Part shown: piece by piece, positions 32,669 through 42,622 of the stretch | Layout: each line of letters begins with the position of its first letter | Numbering within the stretch: the stretch's first letter is position 1 | Source of the DNA: DAOLCO01 sp964612555 | GTDB lineage: Bacteria > Bdellovibrionota_C > UBA2361 > SZUA-149 > DAOLCO01 | Direction: 5' to 3' | DNA: 64,000 nt | Assembly (NCBI GenBank): GCA_964612555.1 | Contig: CAZTBW010000001.1 | Location: 353,549 to 417,548 of the forward strand | Translations under genes and position numbers: made by a program | Notes under the pieces: generated by a model | Seen by the model: the letters and a program-made list of their open reading frames with translations, nothing else | Told to the model about the DNA's origin: nothing | Databases searched by the model: none

Positions 32669-34717
32669 CTAAGTCACATCCCCAGAGTCAATGTCGTACT
32701 TCTTAAGACGATAGCGGAGAGATCTGAAATTTAAACCAAGAAGTTTTGCAGCTTCTTTTTTTACTCCATTACTTTTTGCAAGAGCTTCCAGCAGATATTT
32801 TTGCTCCAATTCAGAAAGAACCCCCTCCAGATCAACCGGAAGATTAATAAGAGAAACCTCAGAGAAAACACCCGTACTCGTATCATGTTCTGATTTCAGG
32901 AATTTACCGGAAATACATTTTCGGACTTCCTCAGGAAGATTTTCAGGAAGAATCACTCCTCCACCAAGCACAATTCCCCTTGATAAGATATTTTCCAACT
33001 CTCTGATATTTCCCGGATAAGAATATGCCATCAAAAACGAAAGTGCTTCCGGGGAAACACTTGAAGAATATTTATCAGCGTAACCTCCCTGTTCAAGAAA
33101 ATACGCTATAAGAAAAGGAATATCATCTTTTCTATCTCTGAGTGGAGGAATTTCAATTTCAACGACTCTTAAACGATAATAAAGATCCTCTCTGAAAAGT
33201 CCCTTCCTTACATCTTCTTTCAGATCACGATTTGTCGCTGCAACGATTCTAACATTAACCGGCACTTCACGGGTACTTCCAACGGGACGAACCACTCGTT
33301 CCTGCAAGACTCTCAGAAGTTTTGCCTGAAGATGGAGCGGAAGCTCTCCGACCTCATCAAGAAACAAGGTACCGCCATCTGCTTCACGAAATAAGCCGGG
33401 AGTATCTTTTTCCGCTCCGGTGAAAGCACCTCGTACATATCCAAAAAATTCACTTTCTATCAGGGTCTCAGGAATCGCCCCACAGTTTACCGGAATAAAT
33501 GATTTGTTCTTTCTGGCACTGTTAAGATGAAGCTCTCGTGCAACGACTTCCTTACCAGTTCCACTTTCTCCAAGAAGCAGGACGGGAGCCTCCGCAGGAG
33601 CAACTTTTCTAATCATCGAATGAATTTCCCGCATCTGGGGGCTTTTACCTATAAGAACAGTTGAGCTCTCGTCAGTAAAATCTTCAGATGCTTCCACTTG
33701 AGACATGAGACGAGTCATTTTTTCGTGGAACTCTAACCTGCTTTCAATATTTTTAAGCTCACTTACATCAGAAAGGAAAACAATTTTTCCGCTCTGTTCA
33801 CTTGAAGTTCCCGATATCTCCATCGCACTGCACTTGAGCACAGATTCATCCCTGCTTTCTCTTTTTAATCGCATCTCGCAAGGCTTATTGGAATTGATAG
33901 CTGAAACCACTTCAGATGAGACAGCTCCACAGGATTCAAGTGCAACATCAAGCTTCTTACCCAAAAGAGAGCCCGGTCCCAGATTACTTAGCCCCAAAAT
34001 AGCCTTAGCCGCATCATTGATTCCAGTAATAGCCGAATCAATATCAAGAGTAATGACCCCTTCAGCCATACTATTCATAAGCTGTAATTGCTTTTTAGTA
34101 AGATTTGCAAGTTCCTGCGACTGCTCTTTCATGGAAGAAAGCAAGTGCTCCCTCCCTTTAGCATAGTAGCCCGCAATTAATGCCGCTCCTATAAAAGCAG
34201 CATAAGAAAGCAAAATCTCTCCCGTAGCGGGACTGCCTCCCCCTACTCCCTCCTGTAACACTCCCGCGACAAGAAGCGCATAACAGACACCCGAAAGTGC
34301 CGCTATCAATAAAGCAGAAACCGAGTTCGTCACCAGTGAAGCAGAAATTATCAACACAAGATAAAAAGAAAAACCCGAAGCATTTTCAGTGATTGAGAGT
34401 ACATAGGTAAGAAGAATAATATCGAGAGATAATTGAACAAAACCCAGCACCCGTATTGAAGAAAATTTATGCAGCAATACCAGTTGCAAGAGAGATGCCG
34501 AGGTTACAATAAAAAACAACAAGCGAACATCTTCAGCAATTTCATTACGCTCCCCGATAAAATATCCGGAATAAAGAGCAACAAAAAAACCTACCATCAA
34601 AAGCCTGAGAAGCAAAAACAACTGCAACATCCTTTTTTCGGTGCTCGCTTCTGTAATTGCGAATGCTCCCTTGAGAAATTTCAGGCTTCTTTGTGTTGAA
34701 GAGGGATGGCGTTTCAT
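32669..34717 (-). CDS. Membrane-tethered sigma-54 activator: PilS-type sensor fused to PilR-type output
   Basis: The 682-residue protein begins with about six membrane segments (residues ~30-185) in the manner of PilS sensors, followed by a PAS domain (about 207-320) and a short coiled linker. It then has a sigma-54 AAA+ domain: Walker A GESGTGKE at 383-390, GAFTGA at 430-435, Walker B LFLDEVGELP at 451-460. A Fis-type helix-turn-helix ends it (about 640-680). There is no receiver and no histidine kinase. It would sense membrane or redox signals and activate sigma-54 promoters directly. It overlaps pilC by one base, so a role in pilus control is likely. Confidence 0.88.
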   Translation of the reverse strand: MKRHPSSTQRSLKFLKGAFAITEASTEKRMLQLFLLLRLLMVGFFVALYSGYFIGERNEIAEDVRLLFFIVTSASLLQLVLLHKFSSIRVLGFVQLSLDIILLTYVLSITENASGFSFYLVLIISASLVTNSVSALLIAALSGVCYALLVAGVLQEGVGGGSPATGEILLSYAAFIGAALIAGYYAKGREHLLSSMKEQSQELANLTKKQLQLMNSMAEGVITLDIDSAITGINDAAKAILGLSNLGPGSLLGKKLDVALESCGAVSSEVVSAINSNKPCEMRLKRESRDESVLKCSAMEISGTSSEQSGKIVFLSDVSELKNIESRLEFHEKMTRLMSQVEASEDFTDESSTVLIGKSPQMREIHSMIRKVAPAEAPVLLLGESGTGKEVVARELHLNSARKNKSFIPVNCGAIPETLIESEFFGYVRGAFTGAEKDTPGLFREADGGTLFLDEVGELPLHLQAKLLRVLQERVVRPVGSTREVPVNVRIVAATNRDLKEDVRKGLFREDLYYRLRVVEIEIPPLRDRKDDIPFLIAYFLEQGGYADKYSSSVSPEALSFLMAYSYPGNIRELENILSRGIVLGGGVILPENLPEEVRKCISGKFLKSEHDTSTGVFSEVSLINLPVDLEGVLSELEQKYLLEALAKSNGVKKEAAKLLGLNFRSLRYRLKKYDIDSGDVT

Positions 34718-35937
34718 TAATGTATTACCGACCCCAGCTTGAATATTGGAAGATACATGGCAATCACAAGTCCTCCAACTACCGTTCCCAAAAACAATAT
34801 CATAAGAGGCTCAATCAACTGTTTCATTCCCCCGACCGCAACCTCCACTTCACTTTCATAAAAGTCTGCGACCTTATTCAACATGGCATCAAGTGCACCG
34901 GTAGACTCTCCTACCGAAATCATTTGAACCACCATAGGAGGAAACACTACGGAGTTCAGAAGTGGTTCTGCGATGGTTTTCCCCTCACTGATAGAAACAC
35001 GAATCCCATTTACTTCACGTTCAACCACTTTATTTCCCGCAGTCTTGGAGCATATTGCAAGGGCTTCAAGAATTGGCACTCCGGAACTGAGCATAGTCCC
35101 AAGAGTTCTGGTAAAACGAGCCACCGCAACCTTTCTGATCAATTCCCCAATAATAGGAAGTTTTAAAAAAAGCGGGTGCATCACTTCTTTACCTCGCTCG
35201 GTTTTTAAGAATCTCCTGAAAATAAAACCAAGTGCGGTAAAGATAAATCCGATAAAATAATAGTTCTCAACCATAAAATCAGACAGTGCAAGGACAAACA
35301 TAGTCGGGGCAGGAAGTGCCGCTCCAAATTCACTGAACATTTCGGCAAAAGTCGGAATCACAAATATTAAAAGCACCGCAGTAACCACAATTGCCGCAAA
35401 AACAACCACACTTGGATAAATCATTGCCGTCTTCACCTGTCGCTTCAACGCAAGAGACTTTTCGAGATAATTTGCAAGTCTTTCAAGAATAATATCGAGA
35501 ATACCGCCAGCTTCACCGGCGGCTACCATATTCACAAATAAATTATCAAATGCATTGGGGTGCTCTCTCATGCCATCTGCGAGCGTTCCTCCCACCTCAA
35601 CTTTGTTTTTGATTTTGGCAAGAGTTTTCCTCATTGCGGGGTTCTCATGCTGTCGGGCAAGCACATCCAGCCCCTGAACTATGGGCAGTCCCGCATCAAT
35701 CATTGTTGCAAACTGTCTGGTAAAAACTACCACGTCTTTTGTTTTAACTTTTGGTGCAAAACCCGGCACCGTTAACTCACGGTCAAGTCCTTTCCCCTTC
35801 TCTTTTATTTTCCTTACATCAGGGCTGATACGTTTTGCCTTAAGCTGATTGAAAGCAGCCTGAGCATTGGCAGCCTGAATCACCCCTTTTACTTTCTTTC
35901 CAGCAGTATTTTTACCTTCCCAGTAATACTGAGCCAT
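34717..35937 (-). CDS. pilC: Type IV pilus inner-membrane platform protein PilC (GspF family)
   Basis: PilC is the polytopic platform on which PilB and PilT act. The 406-residue protein has the family duplicated domain: VFTRQFATMIDAGLPIVQGLDVLARQ near residue 73, MVAAGEAGGILDIILERLANYLEKS near 133, TRTLGTMLSSGVPILEAL near 275 and MISVGESTGALDAMLNKVADFYE near 337, with three membrane segments. It follows pilB by 24 bases and the regulator follows directly. Confidence 0.94.
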   Translation of the reverse strand: MAQYYWEGKNTAGKKVKGVIQAANAQAAFNQLKAKRISPDVRKIKEKGKGLDRELTVPGFAPKVKTKDVVVFTRQFATMIDAGLPIVQGLDVLARQHENPAMRKTLAKIKNKVEVGGTLADGMREHPNAFDNLFVNMVAAGEAGGILDIILERLANYLEKSLALKRQVKTAMIYPSVVVFAAIVVTAVLLIFVIPTFAEMFSEFGAALPAPTMFVLALSDFMVENYYFIGFIFTALGFIFRRFLKTERGKEVMHPLFLKLPIIGELIRKVAVARFTRTLGTMLSSGVPILEALAICSKTAGNKVVEREVNGIRVSISEGKTIAEPLLNSVVFPPMVVQMISVGESTGALDAMLNKVADFYESEVEVAVGGMKQLIEPLMILFLGTVVGGLVIAMYLPIFKLGSVIH

Positions 35938-35961
35938 TACGATCTCCTCTTACGTTGACCA

Positions 35962-37659
35962 TTAATCAGGCGCGGTTACCCGCAGCACCTCTTCAATAGT
36001 TGTTACCCCTTCTCTTAAATAAGAAATTCCTGACATACGCAGACTGCTCATCCCTTCCAATATCGCATGTCGTTTAATCTCCGCGGCAGAAGCTCCATTA
36101 AGGATGTATTCTTTTAAGGAATCTGTAATTGGCATACATTCGTACAGCGCAATACGTCCCCGATATCCGGTATTGCTGCATCTTCTGCATCCCTTGCCAT
36201 GACAGACCTTAACCTGTCCGACTTCTACTGAGGGTATCCCCAAACTGATTAATACATCGACAGGTACTTCCTGTTCTTCCTTGCAGTTATCGCATATTTT
36301 CCGGGCAAGTCTCTGTGCCACCACAATATTTACGGAAGAAGCCACCAAAAACGGCTCAATACCCATATTCAGTAGTCGATTTATGGTAGAAGGTGCATCA
36401 TTGGTGTGAAGAGTTGAAAGAACCAGGTGACCTGTCAGTGAAGCTTTGACCGCTATTTCCGCAGTTTCATAGTCCCGAATCTCACCAACCATTATTACAT
36501 CAGGATCCTGTCTCAGAAACGAGCGAAGAGCCGCGGCAAAGTTTAATCCGATTTCTTCGTGCATCTGCACCTGATTAATTCCAAACAGATTAAATTCTAC
36601 CGGGTCTTCTGCGGTAGAAATATTTACCGTTGACTTGTTAAGTTCCGCAAGTGCTGAATAAAGAGTGGTAGTTTTCCCTGAACCGGTAGGTCCGGTAACA
36701 AGTACCATACCGTAGGGTTTGTTTATCGCTTCCATGAAGTGTCTTAGTTGATCGCTTGCAAAACCGAGCTTTCGCATATCCGCCTGAAGGTTTCCCTTGT
36801 CAAGAAGTCGAAGCACGACCTTTTCTCCAAAAAGCCCGGGAAGCACACTGACCCGAAAATCCATTTCCCGCTTGTTTCCAAGCTTAAGTTTGATTCTTCC
36901 ATCCTGCGGAAGCCTTCTTTCAGCAATATCCAGATCGGACATGATCTTGAGTCGGGAAATAATTGCATTTTTCAGCTTAAGCGGGGGCTTCATTATTTCA
37001 TAGAGAACACCATCAATTCGAAAACGCACCCGAAAGCTCTTTTCATAAGGTTCAATATGTATATCCGATGCGCCCTTTTTAATGGCATCCATCAATATCG
37101 CATTGACCAGTTTCACCACCGGTGCATCTTCGGTTGCTTTCTCCAGAGCAATCACATCAACATCTTCTTCACTGGAAAGAACCTCTATCTCAGGATCGTC
37201 TTTCATCCCGTCGAATATTTCATCATACGAGACGTCGCCTTCATACCATTTTTCAATATGAGTACGGATTTGATTTTCTGTTGAGAGTTTTATGGCAACG
37301 CTCATTCCGGTAATGAAACGAAGATCGTTAATGGCAGCAATATTGGTAGGGTCTACCATAGCGACAGTAATCACGTTTGCATCCAGATCAATTGGAAGAA
37401 CAAAATATTTAAGTGCGATACTTTGAGGAATGAGATCAAGAGCTTCCTGAACCGGGTCAAGGTCTTCAAGGTCGATAGATGAGAGAGAATATTCGCTTTT
37501 CAGAAGACTTAAAAGTTCATCTTCTGCCATGATGCTTAGTTTAACTACCGCTGAATTGATCAAGCCTCCATTCTGTGAAGCAAGTAACTCAGCCTCATCA
37601 AGCTGCGCCCTGTCCAGACATCCTTTCTGTATAAGTAACTCACCAATCCGGGATGTCAT
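35962..37659 (-). CDS. pilB: Type IV pilus extension ATPase PilB (GspE family)
   Basis: PilB hydrolyses ATP to drive pilin assembly. The 565-residue protein has an N-terminal MshEN-type domain (residues ~1-150), the Asp-box region DIHIEPYEK, Walker A GPTGSGKTTT near 327, an Asp/His box GEIRDYETAEIA with SLTGHLVLSTLHTND, and the four-cysteine zinc site (ICDNCKEE and CHGKGCRRCSNTGYRGR). It is the first gene of pilB-pilC-regulator. pilT, pilA and pilMNOQ are not in the window, apart from the orphan pilP. Confidence 0.95.
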   Translation of the reverse strand: MTSRIGELLIQKGCLDRAQLDEAELLASQNGGLINSAVVKLSIMAEDELLSLLKSEYSLSSIDLEDLDPVQEALDLIPQSIALKYFVLPIDLDANVITVAMVDPTNIAAINDLRFITGMSVAIKLSTENQIRTHIEKWYEGDVSYDEIFDGMKDDPEIEVLSSEEDVDVIALEKATEDAPVVKLVNAILMDAIKKGASDIHIEPYEKSFRVRFRIDGVLYEIMKPPLKLKNAIISRLKIMSDLDIAERRLPQDGRIKLKLGNKREMDFRVSVLPGLFGEKVVLRLLDKGNLQADMRKLGFASDQLRHFMEAINKPYGMVLVTGPTGSGKTTTLYSALAELNKSTVNISTAEDPVEFNLFGINQVQMHEEIGLNFAAALRSFLRQDPDVIMVGEIRDYETAEIAVKASLTGHLVLSTLHTNDAPSTINRLLNMGIEPFLVASSVNIVVAQRLARKICDNCKEEQEVPVDVLISLGIPSVEVGQVKVCHGKGCRRCSNTGYRGRIALYECMPITDSLKEYILNGASAAEIKRHAILEGMSSLRMSGISYLREGVTTIEEVLRVTAPD

Positions 37660-37842
37660 TTGTTAAAATTCTCACATTGAAAAACTAACATACTAAAAAA
37701 CCTGTACTGAGACATAAAATGTCCCTCATAGACAAAATTTGACCACTCAGGATTTATCGGAATATTTCTTAGTAAGCTTGATTAAGACTTTAAGAAGGGC
37801 TTTTTCTAATAAAAAGGTAGAAAAATAAACGATTTTAAGGTC

Positions 37843-38943
37843 TTAGGATAATTCCTGAGTAAGTACCTCAAGCGCCCTGCCCAGGTTATCATCCGAAACG
37901 GCGTAGGAAAGTCTGAAGTTGGTATCTCGCTCAGAAAAAACATTTCCGGGTATCACGAGTAGTTTTTTCCTGATCACTCGTTCAACAAAATCAGAGGCAG
38001 TCCCTGAAGGGATTTGTGGGAAAAAGTAAAAAGCACCACCGGGTTTTTTGATTTCCATAACTTTTGAAAGTGCCTCAAAAACAAGATCACGTTTTGCTCG
38101 ATACGTTTCGAGCATCGGATTATGTGTACCTGCAAGAGCTTCAGGTAGTACATGCTGAAATGGTGCAGGAGCACATACGTAGGTAAATTGCTGCACTTTT
38201 TCGAATTGAGCAATCAGCTCTTTTGATGCAAGCGCCCATCCCATCCTCCAGCCGGTCATCGCATGTGACTTGGATAAACCATTAAGAAGTATAGTGGTAT
38301 CTGCAAGTTTTGGTCGCCGGTGCGGTGCATCATATGAAAAAGCTTCATAAATCTCATCATAGATAAGATACAAGCCATAGGATGCACAAAGAGCTTCAAG
38401 CTCTGAAATTTCTGACTGCGAAAGTACGTATCCGGTAGGATTTGATGGGCTTGATATAACGATTGCCTTGGTTTTAGGACTAATCAAAGGCTCCAGCGAA
38501 GAAGCGGAGAAAGAAAAATGGGGGTATGTATTAAAAAATTTTGGAACCGCACCCAGTAAAAGAGCAGTTTCCCTGTAACCAACAAAATAAGGATCGGGGA
38601 TAAGTATTTCATCTCCCGGATCAAGCACACTTGCAAAACTGAGAAACAAACCACCCATCACTCCGGAAGTGAGACACACGTCATGCGAACTGCTTTCAGT
38701 GAGAGCGTATTTTCGTCTGACTGCTTCACGAGCAGATGCCATTCCCAGACTCTGCGTATAAGAATTTTTATTCTCACGAATCGCTTCACAAGCAACTTCT
38801 TTCAGCTCTGAGAATATATCAAAGTCAGGTTGCCCGATACTTAAATCAAGGCAGGAATCCATACTTGCAGCAAGGGCAAAAAACTTCCTCACCCCTGAAG
38901 GTTTCATATTGATTACCCGATTTGATAAACTGCGAATTTGCAT
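37843..38943 (-). CDS. PLP-dependent class I/II aminotransferase
   Basis: The 366-residue protein has LDLSIGQPDFD near residue 33, VISSPSNPTGY near 160, YDEIYEAFSYD near 195 and the PLP-Lys in LNGLSKSHAMTGWRMGW near 226, with the C-terminal Arg in FRLSYAVSDD. This is the aspartate/aromatic aminotransferase fold type I. The exact amino acid substrate is not readable. It lies upstream of pilB with 183 bases between, and its start overlaps the upstream region of thiE. Confidence 0.9.
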   Translation of the reverse strand: MQIRSLSNRVINMKPSGVRKFFALAASMDSCLDLSIGQPDFDIFSELKEVACEAIRENKNSYTQSLGMASAREAVRRKYALTESSSHDVCLTSGVMGGLFLSFASVLDPGDEILIPDPYFVGYRETALLLGAVPKFFNTYPHFSFSASSLEPLISPKTKAIVISSPSNPTGYVLSQSEISELEALCASYGLYLIYDEIYEAFSYDAPHRRPKLADTTILLNGLSKSHAMTGWRMGWALASKELIAQFEKVQQFTYVCAPAPFQHVLPEALAGTHNPMLETYRAKRDLVFEALSKVMEIKKPGGAFYFFPQIPSGTASDFVERVIRKKLLVIPGNVFSERDTNFRLSYAVSDDNLGRALEVLTQELS

Positions 38944-38988
38944 GATACCATATCCTTGAATAATTTTATTTCGTTCTCTTATTTTACT

Positions 38989-39600
38989 ATGAACATTCCA
39001 AAAATATATGCGATAATAAATTTTGAGGATACTACAAATCCTGTAGAATTTGCAGCATACCTTCTCTTATCAGGAATTACCCTGATTCAGCTGCGTAATA
39101 AAAGTAAAGCTCCGGGCTCGGACTTCCTTGAATCAGCAAAAAAAATCCTTGAAATCAAAAGAAATCATTATCCCGATGCAAAAATACTTATAAATGATCA
39201 TCTGGAAATATGTAGAATTTGTGGAGCTGACGGGGTACATCTTGGACAAACCGATGAATCCCCATCTTACGCAAGAGAAGTCCTTGGTACCTCTGCCATT
39301 ATAGGACAATCTACACATACCCCTGAACAAGCAAGGAAAGCTCCACACCACATATTAAATTATCTTGCTTGCGGTCCCGTCTTTCATTCAAAAACCAAGT
39401 CCGGTCACGCCCATGAGCTTGGTCTTGAAGGGGTGCGGGAAATCAAATCAGTATGCCCCCTTCCTCTTGTTGCCATAGGGGGCATAACACTGGAAACTGC
39501 GCAATCAGTACTTAAAAGCGGCGCCGATTCAGTCGCAATGATACAGGGACTGAAAGATCAAAAAGACCTTGGCGAAAAGCTAAAAAATTTAAAATACTGA
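38989..39600 (+). CDS. thiE: Thiamine-phosphate synthase ThiE
   Basis: ThiE joins HMP pyrophosphate with the thiazole phosphate to make thiamine phosphate. I take the ATG at 38989 (203 residues) because the product then starts MNIPKIYAIINF, in line with the family; a longer frame opens at 38938. Motifs are LIQLRNKSK near residue 35, ILINDH near 66, GVHLGQTDES near 84, IGQSTHTPEQA near 105, YLACGPVFHSKTKSG near 123 and AIGGITLETA near 160. Other thi genes are not near. Its 3' end overlaps the convergent dapA by 12 bases. Confidence 0.9.
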   Translation: MNIPKIYAIINFEDTTNPVEFAAYLLLSGITLIQLRNKSKAPGSDFLESAKKILEIKRNHYPDAKILINDHLEICRICGADGVHLGQTDESPSYAREVLGTSAIIGQSTHTPEQARKAPHHILNYLACGPVFHSKTKSGHAHELGLEGVREIKSVCPLPLVAIGGITLETAQSVLKSGADSVAMIQGLKDQKDLGEKLKNLKY

Positions 39601-40455
39601 ATCTAAAAGATTTCTACTATGATCACTTACAGGAACCAGGGGTAGCCTTACCGCATCACTGGAAATAATACCTTTCCTGAATAACACCGCCTTTATCGGA
39701 CAAGGATTAGTTTCAACAAACAGTGCTTTTATCTTTGGAAGCATTTCCTGCTGAATCCCAGAAGCTTTATCCCAGTTTTTATCAGTACATGCAGAGGACA
39801 AGGAAACGAAATCTTCAGGTAACACGCAGGCACTTGCAGAAATAACCCCTTTACCTCCCACAAGCATGGTATAAAGTACCACTGGATCATCTCCCGCAAG
39901 TAATGAAATCTTCCCTGCTATTCTGCTTCCGAGTTCAGTTAGATTACTTACCGAGTCTGTCGCTTGCTTAAGGGCAACAATATTAGGCACCTCAGCCAAT
40001 CGAACAAGAGTATCAATTGAAATTTCAACTACCGTTCTTGAAGGAACATTATACAGCACCACGGGAAGACCACCCTTCAGAGCAATTGCTTCAAAATGCC
40101 GGAACAAACCTTCCTGAGTAGGTTTATTATAATAAGGAGCAACGGCAAGCACCCCATCCGGAGATAGTGGCTTTACCTGTTCAATAAAATCAAGTGTCCC
40201 CTGAGTGGAATTAGTTCCCGCACCTACAATAAGAGGCACTCTTCCTCTCACTATATCTTTTGTTCTTTTAAGCAGCTCGATTTTTTCATCAGTGCGAAGT
40301 GTTGCGGACTCTCCCGTTGTACCATAAAGAACAAGCCCATGTACTCCACTTGCAAGCTGCCACTCTACCAACTTCTCGTACGAAGCCCAGTCAATTTCAT
40401 GGTCATCATAAGATTTAAAGGGGGTAATTAAAGCTGTAAGTACGCCACTAAACAT
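39589..40455 (-). CDS. dapA: 4-hydroxy-tetrahydrodipicolinate synthase DapA
   Basis: DapA condenses pyruvate with aspartate semialdehyde in lysine/diaminopimelate synthesis. The 288-residue TIM barrel has GTTGESATL near residue 44, AGTNSTQGTL near 78, the Tyr in PYYNKPTQEGL near 107, VLYNVPSRT near 134, the Schiff-base Lys in IVALKQATDS near 161 and LLAGDDPVVL near 184. dapF is at the other end of the window. Confidence 0.96.
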   Translation of the reverse strand: MFSGVLTALITPFKSYDDHEIDWASYEKLVEWQLASGVHGLVLYGTTGESATLRTDEKIELLKRTKDIVRGRVPLIVGAGTNSTQGTLDFIEQVKPLSPDGVLAVAPYYNKPTQEGLFRHFEAIALKGGLPVVLYNVPSRTVVEISIDTLVRLAEVPNIVALKQATDSVSNLTELGSRIAGKISLLAGDDPVVLYTMLVGGKGVISASACVLPEDFVSLSSACTDKNWDKASGIQQEMLPKIKALFVETNPCPIKAVLFRKGIISSDAVRLPLVPVSDHSRNLLDSVF

Positions 40456-40506
40456 ATATTCACCATTAATCCAGAGTATTATTTAAAGCAATCTTTCATT
40501 ACAACA

Positions 40507-41034
40507 TTACACCTCATCTTCGTCTTCGTAAAATGGCAGGGTTTCCACCACACTTGCAGTCCCAATGAAGGTTGCTCGTAAGCGCACTGCCGGTACCCCT
40601 TCATATCCATAACTATCTCTTGGAACTATAAGATATTCATATTGTTTCCCCTGAAGAATATCAAAATCCTGATATTCAAAGGATTCATTGGAGGGTCTCT
40701 CCTCATCAGTGTCGGTGACGATCACCGCGATTTCTTCAAATCTCTGATAGGCATCTCTGCCGACAGAACGTCTCAGAATTTCATATCTAAGGTCACCCAC
40801 TATCTCATCCCCCCCCGCAGTTTCTTTGGGAGGAAGCCAGAGTAACACCAGGCTGTTCGAACGAGCTTCAATTCGGGGAAACACGACAGGACCCGGAGCA
40901 CTCTCTTCAGGTGGCTTCACATTACTTTTCCGACCACAAGACGATGAACCGGAAACAATGCCGACCACAAGCCCGATAACAAGAAAGAAAGAAAAAACAG
41001 ATCTGAAAAGTGTCATTATCTTAAAATATCCCAT
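40507..41034 (-). CDS. Putative lipoprotein with fibronectin-III-like domain
   Basis: AGGAG lies 5 bases before the ATG, giving 175 residues. The signal peptide runs to about residue 33 and ends SGSSSCGRKSN; Cys-33 is a likely lipid site though the lipobox is weak. The rest (about 45-160) shows NSLVLLWLPP, LRYEILRRSV and KQYEYLIVPRDSYG, a fibronectin type III pattern. Small lipoproteins of this kind are often found beside dapA/lysA; function unknown. It lies between hslU and dapA in one direction. Confidence 0.65.
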   Translation of the reverse strand: MGYFKIMTLFRSVFSFFLVIGLVVGIVSGSSSCGRKSNVKPPEESAPGPVVFPRIEARSNSLVLLWLPPKETAGGDEIVGDLRYEILRRSVGRDAYQRFEEIAVIVTDTDEERPSNESFEYQDFDILQGKQYEYLIVPRDSYGYEGVPAVRLRATFIGTASVVETLPFYEDEDEV

Positions 41035-41046
41035 GAGACTCCTCGA

Positions 41047-42612
41047 CTAAAGAATAAATCTTGCAATATCATCATCCTTAATAAAAGAAGAAAGTTTTTC
41101 CTGAACAAAAGGTCTGTCTATGACCACCGTACTTCCTTTTCTTTTATGAGCATCAAATGAAATATCCTCAAGTATCCTCTCAAGCAAGGTGTGAAGTCTC
41201 CGGGCACCAATATTTTCAATTCGTTCATTTACCTCGGCAGCAACCCGGGCAATTTCCTTAAGCCCTTCATCCTCGAATGCAAGATCAACTTCTTCAGTAC
41301 TAAGCAGCGCCTCATACTGTCTCGGTAGTGCATTGTCAGGTTCATTCAGGATTCTAAAAAAATGCTCAGAGGTCAAACTCTCAAGCTCTACCCGTATTGG
41401 GAATCTTCCCTGAAATTCTGGCATAAGGTCAGAAGGTTTTGAAAAATGAAAAGCTCCGGATGCAATAAAAAGAATATGATCTGTTCTTACGTGACCGCAT
41501 CGGGTACTCACCGTACATCCTTCAACGAGAGGTAAAAGATCTCTCTGTACCCCTTCCCGGGACACATCAGGACCCTTACTCTGAGAGCCACTACCGGCGA
41601 TTTTATCTATTTCATCAATAAACACTATACCGCTCTCTTCGGCACGCTGAACGGCAAGACGCTTTAATTCATCAGGGTCAATAAGTCTATCGAGAGACTC
41701 TTCAAGAAGTGATTCTCTTGCATCTTTTACTTTAAGCATCTTCCTGTCACGCCCCCGGGGAATCATTTGAGAGAGCATATCTTTAAGCTGCCCCTCCATT
41801 TCGACAAAACCCGGAGGTCCCAGTATCTCCACATGAGTGCTCACATGCCGTACCACTTCAATCTCAATTTCTTCGTCCTCAAGAAGCCCTTTTTTGAGTT
41901 TTTCTCTGAGCGCCTCTTCAAGCTCCTTCATCTCTTCTGCCGTAACAGTTTCTCCTGTAGATATTTCCTTGTCAGCTTCAAGACCATTTTTCATAATTTC
42001 TTCCTGAAAAATATCCTGATCAAGAACTTTTGAAATCTCATCTGCGGCTATGGAGATAACCTCAGGTGGCACTACTGCTTTCAATTCACCGGCATAGATA
42101 TCCTCTGTTTTGTCATGTGTTTGAGACTTTTTCTTCTCCTGTCTGAGAAGAAATTTCACCAACTGATCTTCTACCGCCTCGCGTGCGGCTTCTCGCATTT
42201 TCTCACGATACTCTTCACGTATCATTGCATGAGAAGAGTCTACAAGATCTCTAATAATGGATTCAACATCTCTTCCAATATAACCAACTTCAGTGAATTT
42301 TGAGGCTTCCACTTTGACAAAAGGTGCTTTAGTAAGCTTTGCAAGCCGACGCGCAATCTCTGTTTTCCCCACTCCGGTAGGACCAATCATCAGAATATTC
42401 TTTGGGGTAATTTCATGTCGGAGTGGTTCCGGTACCTGAAGCCTTCTCCATCTACTCCGAAGCGCGAGAGCCACTGCACGCTTTGCGGCATCTTGTGCAA
42501 CGATAAATCTGTCAAGGTATTGTACTACCTCCGGGGGGAGCATTTCCGGCACCTCTTTTACTTCTGAAGTCTTCAGGATAGTATCTTCACTTTCCTTTGC
42601 TGATTCCTGCAT
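41047..42612 (-). CDS. hslU: HslU ATPase subunit of the HslUV protease
   Basis: HslU unfolds substrates and feeds them to HslV. The 521-residue protein has LDRFIVAQDAAKRAVALAL near residue 33, Walker A GPTGVGKT near 75, FTEVGYIGRDVE near 107, Walker B GIVFIDEIDKI near 325, and the C-terminal GARRLHTLLERILEDISF and final FIL. It is longer than the usual ~450 residues because of an expanded, charged I-domain (about residues 125-300). It follows hslV by 10 bases. Confidence 0.95.
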   Translation of the reverse strand: MQESAKESEDTILKTSEVKEVPEMLPPEVVQYLDRFIVAQDAAKRAVALALRSRWRRLQVPEPLRHEITPKNILMIGPTGVGKTEIARRLAKLTKAPFVKVEASKFTEVGYIGRDVESIIRDLVDSSHAMIREEYREKMREAAREAVEDQLVKFLLRQEKKKSQTHDKTEDIYAGELKAVVPPEVISIAADEISKVLDQDIFQEEIMKNGLEADKEISTGETVTAEEMKELEEALREKLKKGLLEDEEIEIEVVRHVSTHVEILGPPGFVEMEGQLKDMLSQMIPRGRDRKMLKVKDARESLLEESLDRLIDPDELKRLAVQRAEESGIVFIDEIDKIAGSGSQSKGPDVSREGVQRDLLPLVEGCTVSTRCGHVRTDHILFIASGAFHFSKPSDLMPEFQGRFPIRVELESLTSEHFFRILNEPDNALPRQYEALLSTEEVDLAFEDEGLKEIARVAAEVNERIENIGARRLHTLLERILEDISFDAHKRKGSTVVIDRPFVQEKLSSFIKDDDIARFIL

Positions 42613-42622
42613 CTTACACTCT

